NCBI RefSeq assembly: GCF_047948215.1 | Contig: NC_134455.1 | Span: 103,939,995 to 104,003,994, forward strand | Origin: Lycorma delicatula | Taxonomy: Eukaryota; Arthropoda; Insecta; Hemiptera; Fulgoridae | DNA length: 64,000 nucleotides | Reading direction: 5' to 3' | In this document: positions 39,501-51,500 of the stretch, one piece after another | How the letters are laid out: each line of letters starts with the position of its first letter | Numbering within the stretch: the first letter of the stretch is position 1 | Notes under the pieces: model-generated | Told to the model about the DNA's origin: nothing | The model's database searches: none | The model's input: only the letters and a program-made list of their open reading frames with translations | Program-made: the position numbers and the translations under genes

Positions 39501-42500
39501 TAAAGAAGGTATTTAAGAATCTTAAAGAACAGACTTCTTCAGAACACTCCAACAATATGAGAAGCAGCAAGGAGCTACTGCAAAGGAAACTACTTAGAGA
39601 TTACGGTAGTCAAACTGAAATCAGGTCCATTCTTTTTTATACTCTTAATCTCAGAATTTTTCAACTCATCTTGAATTATATTTCACAACATTATTTTTAT
39701 TATGTTGTTTTTTAGTAAAACTTATTTTTTCTTTTCTATTACATTTAGTATTTTCATAGAAATCTTTGATTCATCAGTACTATATGTGGAAATTTGGGTT
39801 AAAAACATGGTTAAAAAATAAACATATATAGACCATATATTTGCAATTTCATTTGCTAATATATAAAGAACAATAAAGTAATTATCACTGGTTAATTATC
39901 TTTGTCTCGGTATAGTCTTGGTATTTTGCTTAATCCTGGTCTTAGGCTTTAGTCTTCATTTTGATTTTAGTTCTGGGAACAACTTGTTCAAAGTGTTCCT
40001 TTTTCTATAGTCCTGATTAAAATGGGCTCTTTCTTAATTATTTTTCCTCTCTGTTGTAAGCTAGGATAAGGTTTCTGGCTAGTAGAAGATAACAAATTCT
40101 CTTCAGATTAGTAAGATCCAAAAGGAGGCTAAGACTAGTATGTGAGCTTGCTCTGATGAAGTCTACTGCTGATTTTCCCAGCACACAAGAAACACATTGG
40201 AGATAGGAAATTATAGGACTTAAAATTTAATACTGGTATGCTCGAACACTTTGGTTCACATGTACTGCACAATGCCTGGTTTCATCAGCGTCCTATGAGA
40301 ACAAAGATCCTTAAATCATTAAGGTTTCAGTTATGAGGGAAGAGCTCTAGATCAGATGGTAATTACGTTGGTCTACTATTATTAATAGTAACGGTCCTGT
40401 GAACTGACCATCCCCTTTCTCTTCCCTACCATTTCCTTTTCTTTTATTCATTTTTCATTAGATGAATTATTTTTTTGCCATGGGTTTTGGGAAATGTTGT
40501 CCAGGCAATAATAAGAAATTCAATGGTAATTGGAGAGACTGTCTTACAGCTTATTAAACCAAATATAATAATGACATAATGAGCACAAAACAGAGTTTCT
40601 TTAGGATTTTTTTGTCAAGTCACTGAAACATAGCAATTATATAAATCATAAAAATTGCCAGAGATTTTGAAATACAGAGAATCTTCTAGCACAGAAATAT
40701 TAAAACTTCTTAAAATCTTTATTTTATGATCCAGTTTCCCTAAACATAAGTGAGGCATCAGTCCGATGACACAGTATGAAAGGATTATACACTTGCTCCA
40801 GTTGTGGCTAGCAAGTGAAAAATTAGTAAATTTTTCCCATTTAAATCCCGAAGAGTGGATAAAATATTTTCTGCATACCTATAAATAGTCCAGTCATCGT
40901 TCCACCTATCCTATGAACTACTAAGTCTAGTTATGATAATTAAGTCTATCCTTTAGTTATGTACTAAGGTTAAGATAGGTCAACAGGTCAGCTTTTCTAT
41001 TTTAAGCTTGTGGAGATTATCAAATCTAAAGCATTCTGACCAATAACACATCATTCTTTGATGTTAAACATAGAGGGAATGTTGAAGGTGTTGGAAGAAT
41101 TTAATGTTATTTAAAGCAGGATTATTCTGTGTGCATCAATGTTGATCTGGAAAATTCTATGATGAAGCATTACATTACAATGCAATTTTATGTGAAATAT
41201 TGTTTCCAGTGGTCAAAGAAAGTGCTGGATTTGAATTGAGCCGGTTTGTTCATTATGTTAAAAAATTGCATTTTTAATAATTTATAGCATTAAATTACAT
41301 TTTATATTTAAGTATGAATTTTAACAATTCATTTAATCAATGTAGGTTAATTTTAATTTTAGTTAAATCAATTTACCGCTTCAAGTTTTTGCAAATCAGT
41401 TGATGGAGATACTTCAATACCAAATAAAGCTAAGTCTCGTATGAGTGCTGCTTCTCTGTTCTTCATATTACCTAGCTGGGCTTTTAATTCTTTCAAGTAC
41501 TTTAATGCTTCTGTAATTGAAAATTATCCAGTGTTAATGAATGCTTAGCACATCCTCCCCCCCCACACACACCCACACACCACAAATGTCTAACTCTTTA
41601 TCAAAAAATTCTCAAGTGCTAATCAAATAAATCACAAATGATAAATTTATTTAAAACATTTCACATGTGAATAAATTAGTTAACATGAATACCAAAATCT
41701 TCATGTGTGTTTTTGGTACAATGTTCTTTTAAAGCAAAATATATTAAAATGCTATCTTTAATTTGAACAAAAAATGACATATATTTATTAAAGTGAAGTG
41801 TTCGTAGAATGGGAAAAAATATCTTAGAAATGTAGATTTTAAAAAAAAAATCCACTTTAAAAATAAAAAATTACAATTAACAAATTTTATAAAACAAATA
41901 TGTGAGTTTTGTAAGTTGTACTTTGAATGAGACAAGTCCTTTTCATGATAAGTGGTAATTCACTTGTTTATAGTATGACTGTATGTCATAAAGTTAATGC
42001 ACTCAATTATTGCTAATCATAAAATGACTAGCAATAATCTGATTCTCTCAATCCACCCATTAAATACAGTTTTCAAAATACCTTTTATAACAATTTTTGC
42101 TTGGCATAGTATAAGAAAAAAGGGATTTATATAATTATGGAAATTCAAAAGTGACTCAAAAAAAGATTGTTATTCTGTCAAACAATAATAATATCAATTA
42201 CCTAATTATAATTGATACATATAATATCAATTATGTTTATAATCAATACCTATATCTGAATTGTTATTCAACCAAACAATTTATAAAATTACATTTATTA
42301 CATATATTTTTACTTTTATTCTGAAGTATAAACATTTATTTAATCTCAAATACACACTTTTAACCCATTAGTAGAACTTTTTATATACTGTAAATTGTCT
42401 AATTATTCTTTTTATTCATAAATTATTTAAAACTTAACTAAATAAAAAAAATTATAAATAAATAGGAATGCTCAAACTATGTCACTCATCATATGAAATA

Positions 42501-45500
42501 TCCCTATCAAATGTCAATGTGTAGAGAGCTGAATTTGGCATATCTCCTGAGGAAGTTTTTAGGATATCTAAATAAAAATGATTTTAAAAAGCCCTAAAAG
42601 GTTAATTTAAGTACTGGTTAAAAAGGGGTGCGACCTGAGATTAATAGATGAGATTAGTAGCATATAATAGATAGAAGTACTAGTAGTAGCAGCAATAAAG
42701 ATGACACTCAAATAACTGCAGTTTGAGCCGGCTCAGTTCAGTTTTCACCTGGTTGTTAACATGCTGTTCGAAAGATAGAATAACATACGCAGAATAACTG
42801 AAACTTATTGTAACTCCACTACAAAAAATGCACATGAGAAAAGTAATCATGATTATACTGAAAATGTAGCATAAATTTAAAAGAGAACTTAAAAATTTCA
42901 AAGTGGCTAAGTTCATGAAGTAAATAGCAATTTATTTATAGAGAATAAATACTAAAATAAAACAAACCATCAGGAGTCCAATCTGAAGAGAAAGGACCAT
43001 TACTCAAAAATTCATCAAGCAATACTTTTGCCTCAATCTTAAATTCTTCAGCTTCTTTAATTAAACCAGCTTGAAAATTATCCTGAAATATAAATAATTT
43101 AAAATTAAATTTGTAATAATTAATTTAAAAAAAAAAAAAAGACTGTCTTACTTCTCTTCCTCTTTATTGGTTAGAACCTTTGATATTTATACAAAATATT
43201 CTAATGAGATTCTATAAAACAATACAAAATACTGTTAAGCTACCCACTTCTTAATTACAGTATGATAGTAGGCATATAGTGAAGAAAATGCAAATCATTT
43301 CAACAGCAACTCCAAGCTTGTACTAAGTGGAATAGTATGGCATTTAGTATGACAAACAATAAACTATTAATAGAAAATTGTCAACATCTGATGACACATG
43401 GTAAGGGAAGAGGATGGATTGCATTATTAGTGGATAAAAACTAATTTTCTGAACATTCAACATGGGAACTAGTGGTAGCATTTAGAAAACTTACAACTTT
43501 TCTAAAATTGTAATTTTAAAATTACAATTTCACAAAGCAATTTCATACTCTCTCCAAAGTGTATAGAACATAAACAAGAAGATACAGCTAAGTTAGGACC
43601 AACAGAACTGAAATTGTAGACTTCAAAGACATAAATGTATTTAACATTACAGAAATATGTTTGATGGAAGGTTTTACAGGAAAGTTGGGAGGCTAATGAC
43701 CACCTATAAAACAGTTAAGCATTAAATAAATAAATATTTGAAATTGGCAAAATATATATATATTATAAAAGAGTCAAAACTATGGCTATTATAAGCTACA
43801 AGTATAACTTTCATTAATTATATGAGTATAATCTCTATGATGTGATAGGTAAAGGTTTATTCTGTTTATATAGTGCTTGTTTATGTTCTTTATAAATGTG
43901 GATGAACATAAACTATTAAAACAGCAACTATTATTTTTTATTTTTTTGATGAATTCAGCATTTTCTGTTTTTGGTGATCCCCAAATTAACGTGGTTTTGC
44001 CTTTTTCCAAAGCCTTAAACAAAGATATCATTAAAACTTCATCACATAATTCCAATTCCAAAACATATTGTTTTAGGATATTGTTGGAGGGGTTAGTGAA
44101 TACCATTTATTCCCACAATGTGTGTATAAGATGGAAAAAAAGAAAATTAATTTTGCCTTACTTTTTGACAAAGATAAACATGCCCAAAACATGTAGGTTG
44201 GATAATATATTTATCATCCTGACCCTTATTGGGGAAGGCACCCGCCTTGTAATGATCCCAATTGCCACACCACCCCTTCCATTCATAGCCCTGATGGGCT
44301 TTACTGGAGGTCATGTTTTAGACCTAAACTTGATAACAGAACACAGTCATCAGTTTGGCATCTGTCAGGATGCCTTGGCAGACATTTCCATGTGTATTTA
44401 CACAACCAACTATGGCCTCTTCCAACCACAACCACCTACCACAACTTAAAACCCTCAACTATCAAATTAACTGATTCACAGAAGCGTAATTCTGCGGCTT
44501 CCTCTACAGTAAAATTGATTAATAGCACGTTTTACTAATAAAGAATGTGTACTGTTATTTCTGCTTTGAAAGTTTTGTATGTTAATCTTCATTGCCACTA
44601 GTCTCACACGAATTCAGTTTCTCACTATTAAACATTTACATTTGTAGTCATAAGATTTTCATCTTCAAAAATTATTAAAATATTTTATATCCTACACTTC
44701 TTAAAACCCTTATGGCCACTCTCAAATATTTTATCTTGTCTTTTCACCCAGAAAAATTTTTTAATGAAATCTGGCTGTTTTAATTTTACCTCTTGGCATT
44801 AAATCATGGTCAACAATTTTCTTTTACAGAAAAATTTAATTAAAGTGAAAATTAAAATAGTTTGTATTTTGAAAAATTTCTAGACAAATTTGAATAAAAC
44901 TACTTTTTACAGAATTAATTACTGATTTTCATAATAGAATACAGAGAAAGACAAAAATTTGAACACAAGGAGAAATGACTTCAGATAAAAATGTTAGGCT
45001 TCAAGATGGAGTAAAACATATAAGTGTGAAGTATACAAATCTGCTCAGAGACAGACTGGAACCTGTGTGCAACTCAATGTTAATCAAGACCAGAGGACCA
45101 GAGAGGAGAACATGTTCACCCAGCAGTAGTTTGATGACAATAATTTCCTTTCATGACACTCCATTCATCCTACCCTGTCTATGAAAGATAGCAGTAATTC
45201 ATTTGGAAACAGAAAATTTTATGAAAATTCATTACCCTACGTTGTTCCAGTTAATATCAAGGAACCTTGCTGGAAAATTTCATACAAATCGAAAAATGAA
45301 TTTCGGTGTAACTGCATCACAGGCACAAAAGAGTCTATTAAGTGCTCTTAAAAATTAAAACTGAACCTGACTTCACTTAGTCAATTACTTATTTCAAAGT
45401 TTTAAACACACCATTTTGATTACGCATACTTTGAAAATTTCTTAAGTGGAAACTTTACTTTGAAATTTTTCTATTTACTGTGATGTATTGGATTTAACTT

Positions 45501-48500
45501 GCTAATGTGAACATTAACCAGATTCCAGTTACATAACAATACAAGTTATCTTGTTGAATGAAGCTTTTAGTACAACTTAAGTCATATAAATACAGATTAA
45601 TGAACACAAAAATTAATGTTAGTGGTATACCTTTTTCACATTTAACATTTCTTTACTTTCTTTAACTAGATCCAAAAAAGTCTTCCACTGTGCTTCAAGG
45701 CCATCTTCTCTTTCAAATATTTTACCTGGTAGAGGTGTTTCAAATTTTTCTAAAAAAAAAAATTAAAATGATTACAATAATTCTCTCATTTTTGAAACAA
45801 TCAAGAATTTTTTGAAACAATAAAATAAGTCACCCTTGAACCAAGATACATCAAATCTCTCATAAGCATTTAATAAATATTTTATTTATTGCTTTAGTTT
45901 GTTCATCAAGCTAACCCAATCATTGGCAATTAATGATAGACAGCAACTAAAATTTTTAATTTTGTTTTGGTGCTCAACAATAATCTTTATTTGAAACCAT
46001 GTCAATTGTACTACAAGTACAGATTGAATGATGACTTCATACTCCAGACTAGCTTTCAATAAAAAAATAATATAATAATTAATATTGTATATTAAATAAA
46101 TAGTATGAATCATCATAATAATAGGAATAATTCATTTGTTTAAAATTTAGTATAATTTACTTTTAGTTTGAGTTGAGATCAATAAATAGAATGATTTTTT
46201 TTTTTGGTAAATAATTTACTTTACAATAATAATTTGCAATGTTTTATAACCGTTTAGTGTATAGAAGAACCCCATTTTCTTGGAGGGTAACTGTAAACCA
46301 AAATCTTAGCATCAATTTTCTTGCAATTAAAACTGAAAAGATCCTTCTTTTGAATCCTATTAAGAGATTGTTGATTTCCTTTTTTTCCCCAATATATCAT
46401 TAAAAACTATTATTTATGAAGATAAGATTAATTTTCCTAATCATGCCACAATTATCTGAACAATGACAAGTTTAGACTAATGAAGTAATATCTCACAAGG
46501 CAAAAACACTAAAACAGACATCTGAAACAAACATCGTTGAAAAAATACATAACACATTTGAGATACTTCAATTGTAACCATAACAAGATAAATATAGCTC
46601 TAGGATCTTATAGATTAAAAAAAAAATTGCAAAATGTAATCTATTAATGAATTCAAAAGTGCAAGGTCACTTATGACCTTGCACTTAAGGGGTTAAGGAA
46701 ACATACAATTTACAAGGGGTTATTTGGTTACAGAACTACTTTTGCACTAATGTGTGAAGGAATAGCTTGGCTGTTAAAAAATTACTGACTTCTATTATTT
46801 TTATAAATCCTGAAATGTGTTCTCTTAGAGTAACTGCAGTTTTTGACTTTTTTATCTTATAACAATAGAAATGTGTTTTATTATTTCATAGTAATAAATG
46901 AGTTCAAGCCATCAGTTTTTCCTTCTCATTCATTAACAAATAAAACCAAAAAGAAAATCTAGTGCCTACGTTTTTGGAAATAAAGACTTTTGATGGACGA
47001 CCATATGAAATTGTAGAAGGTGACTGTGAATAATGATTTGAAATCCATTCTGGTTTCATAACAGCTAAGATCTCTGAGATCCCCCAGCTGCTCTCTTGGA
47101 TCTGGAACTGAACAGTATAAAAAACATGAATGAAAATTACTTACCAAAAAGAGCAATCTTTTCTTTTATTGGTTGAAATAATTTTTCCATTTTAGGTATT
47201 TCTTCTAGAACCTGATTATGATAATCTCTATACTCTTGTAACTGTTTAAGTGTTTTTGGTTCACAAAACACCCTACAAAAATAAATTTAAAAAAGTATTG
47301 TTATTATTTTAGCCATCGAGTGGAGCAAACTAACTTCTTTTAAATTTACAACTACTGTTCTATTAAATTCCTTTTGTTAACTCTTTTCCTTTTATTGTTG
47401 TACCTCTTTAAAAAGGAAAATTCGAGTCACTGCAAAAAGCTCTGCTGCAGTAGGAAATTAATTAGTATAATTTAATTGTTGACAATCATACATTTTTCTA
47501 AATCCTTGATTAAAAATCATTCCATTGTAATTAATTATATTGTAATGTAAGATCCAAAACTTGTATCTTTAATAAATATCTAAAAAAATAATTATATAAA
47601 TAATTCTAATAAAGAAAGGTAATAAATTTATAATAGTTAAAAAAACAACTTTAAGGTAGAAACTGTAGAATACTATTTGAAGGAAGTGTTCAAAATATTT
47701 TTACTCAGTAATGTTATACAATGTGTTGTTTATTATTATTAAAGAAACTTTCATTGGTTCCATTACACAACTCATTTAGAGCTTCAGAAAAAATAATCAA
47801 GAGACCTTGTTGCTGCCTTGGCGCTGCAGACGATTTTCAGAGCGCCCCGCCCCGGTTTGTCATAAACGCCGCGGACATAAAAACCATATCGGAAGTGGGC
47901 ATAGCACAGGCACGCGGACTGATCGGGAGAGCGGCCATATCCGAGCATAGCCATCTCAGGGACATCTGCCAAGAGGACCCTACACTGCAAGGTGTGAGAA
48001 AAAGGCCTCACGTCGTGTTAGATCAACCACCGTGAAAAGACGAGACGAGGGTTTGTGTATGATAAACCAGGCCAGGAGCCTCTACTTCGGGTGAGCCAAC
48101 AAGGAACTCCCAGAAATGATTGCAAGCCTTTATTACAAGGTCATTAAAAAAGAAATGTGCACATACAGTCTCATATTGAGCGTAAAGTTGTTACGGTTCA
48201 CAAATGTATAGACATACGGTTTTTTTTTGTTTTTGACCAAAATTAAATCAATTTTATTTACTCCATTGCAGTATCATACAATACTACTGAATTATAATAT
48301 AAAACCCTTACTAGTGCTTAACAAATAATTAAACATTTAGTTGTGTTGAATTTTATTCAAATTAACTGTAAAAATATTAATTAATATGAAAAAATATTAA
48401 TTTAATCTACCCCAGGTTCTGCAATTAGTGGGGAGAAAGCAACTCCTGCTATCCTTGTGTTCCGTTAAGCTTACTACTGATTTTTCTTCTGTGTTATTTA

Positions 48501-51500
48501 TATCCAGTGATAAAATGTAACAGTAAATTTTACTGCAAAAAGAGTAATTCAATTAAAATTTATGAAATTTAAGCATACTTTTAGAAAAAGTTTGATTTTT
48601 AAAAATGACAACTTTTAAAACCATATCTAACATAAAAGTAATAGTTACTCAACAAACTTCAACACAAAAATTTCAAGTACAAATTCTGATAAATCTGAAT
48701 TATGAATAAACTGAGAATTTAAATATATTTATTTGAGGATTTAAACTGAGCATTTAAATCTATTTACCTCTGGCCAGTTTCAATAGTATAGCGATAAATA
48801 TCTTCTATTTGGAAGTTTATTATTTTTGCAAGAAGTTGAAATAGCCGGAAAGACCAACATTTGATATGACCAATAATAGTTTCTTTTAATAAAGTAACAT
48901 TTATCAGTAAAAAATGAGCTGGTACTATCGCATCAGCTCTTTCTTCAAGCTGGAGAAGATACAAATACCTGAAATTCATAGGAAAATAAATTTTTTTAAA
49001 TTATAAATTAGACATTCTGTTTACAATTTTAACTTAATGTCATGGGTTATAACAAACTATATTTTTCTCTAGCAAATAGAGTCAATTCATGTAATTGCTC
49101 TTGACCAAAAGCGGTGTGCAATTACTGTGTTTTTTCTTCACATTTTCTCTTAGTATTTCTTAAGACTTGATACATATACAGCACCAAAGATTGAAGACCA
49201 GTAAAAGTTACTTTCTCTGAAGGTAATGATATTCATTTCACAACCAATAATTGTAGTTTACAAGCGTTTAAGGTACTGTGTAATGCCAAGTATCACTTTG
49301 TATTTTAAACAGCCTGATACATTGATGGGTAAAAGCGTTTTGTGTGGTGAGATTTACCTTCTCACATAAATCTGATATGGGATGCTGTTGTTATATGCCT
49401 GTGGTATACTTTGGGATAACTTTTATTTTATGCTGATCACCAATAACCATCTGCTTATGGCAAATTGAAAAAAAAAATCAACTTACTTTTTAAATATATG
49501 ATTATTTTTGCTTCTATAAGATCTAACTATTAAGAAACTTGTTCACCAGCTTGGAAACCAATTTGATAGGAAACCCGCTTTTAGTATGTAGTTCGAGGCA
49601 TATCCGGAAATAGTTTGGTTATTAAAAAATACATTACACAACTTTATTATTGTATGGAACAGCATACCTTAAATCGAGTTTTCTACATTATTAATGCACT
49701 TTTCACATCTTGAATCAATTCCAACACCCTCAGCCATTCTCTTAAAATCTTAGATGTAAACACCCTTGCCAGCCTGTACAGGCGTTCCTGACGCCCCAAA
49801 CTCTAAGATTGCTGGAGAAAAAAATCATTCCTAAATTAAAGAACCTTAAGCCGATCATGATTGCCTTGGCAGAGGAGTATGAGTGGTTAGCTGCTAAGTC
49901 GGTTACGGTTGTGGTGAGGGATACTGTTCCTGTTTCAGTCCTGACTCAACAGCCAGTTACAGTTCCTCAGCATAAACGATACGCAGATATTTTAAAAGAA
50001 AAGCATGAGGTAATTCTGTGTCAAAAGCAACCAGAGGTAGTCTTCATAAATTTTAGGAAAGTGACAACCACTAAATCCAGCAAGCAGATTAAGGACGAAT
50101 TTCAGGTGGTCCTTAAACAAAAGAGGTCGAACTTGAAGATTTGTAATATTAAGGAAACAAAGAGGTTCATCATCACTGCTGATATGAAAATTGACCCTAA
50201 GAACAAGAGGCGCCCAAGAATCATAGTTTATAATATAGATCGGTGACTATCTGATATGTGTACATTATTACTCCTAATATAATTGTTATGAGTAAAGATT
50301 TATTTAATGATAATTTATTTGACAGAATTCTGCGGTGTGCTCAGGTAACTGTTACTCCTGATGAAATTAGAATAATTGTATCTAGAAGGAGAATTTCTAT
50401 TGAGTTGAATGGTTTAATTGATTTTGGTGGTCAGTTTATTCCAATTTCAATTGAAGGGCTAAACTTGAATTGAAAAATATTCAGAAGAATGAGAAGAACA
50501 TGATTTCTGAAATAATAATTATGATTATTCCTGTTTTTATAAGGGATTTTACTTTAGTAGTATGGTTTCCTTGATAAATATCATTAGAGAACAGAATACT
50601 CAGATGGACGAGGTTCTTTCAAGTCTGAATGTTGGTTATTATTTAAATCAGGTAGGTGTGAGGCAGAGTGCTACCACAATCTTCGAGGTAGGCAATAATT
50701 TATTTAACAGCTTCACTAAGAAGGGGAGGTTGTTTATAGACTTCTCTTCTAGTCAAGTTAAGGAATATTTAGATGTCCAGTGTTGTTTTAAGCGCTGCAG
50801 GTATGGTCATGGGGTTAAGCTTTGTAATCATCCTGCTGTATGTGCTTACTGTGGCAATGAGACACAAGTGTGACGAGTGTCCTAAGAAGTCAGAGGATCT
50901 GACTTGCATTAATTGTAAGCACTCTCAGAAAGACCACAAGCACCCTGTCAATAGTAAAGAATGTGGACACTATCTGAATGAAAGCTGTTGAAATGTATTG
51001 CAACTCAGTATTTAATGGTTAGATTTGGTCAGTTAAATGCACAGAGTGACTACATTGTTCAAATTGAGCTTGGTGAGATAGTGCTATGTCGAGGGTTGGA
51101 TGTTGTTCTGTTACAGCATCCTTACATCATATTTCATGAACTGCCACGTTTTCTTGTTGGTTTAGTTCAGATAGTATGACCGCTGTTTTGTGCAGAAGAG
51201 AGGTTGATTGCGTCTTTATTACAACTTTCAAATAATCATCACAATGTGGTCTGTGTGAATGTTCTGACTTGCATCTGTATGTCGCAAGTTCATATTTTCA
51301 GTATAGAGATCCTGCTGATTGTCATCTTGAGGTCTGGCATATATCCTACGATTCTCTGGTACTAGTCCAATCCTTCCTTATTGGTGCAGATGTGAATGCC
51401 AAGTCACTTTTGTGGCATAACGGTTTCACTGATGATTGCGGTGAAATAGTACAGGGTTTCTGAGTCCTGCTTGGTCTTCAGGTATTTGATGTACCTGGGA

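Noticed and set aside
43877..44449. 190-codon plus-strand open frame, the longest in the window
   Set aside because: Its second half is the antisense of the copy A/B family 3' region (about 44210-44450) and its first half is AT-rich with an equally open frame on the other strand. No domain or codon pattern supports a gene.
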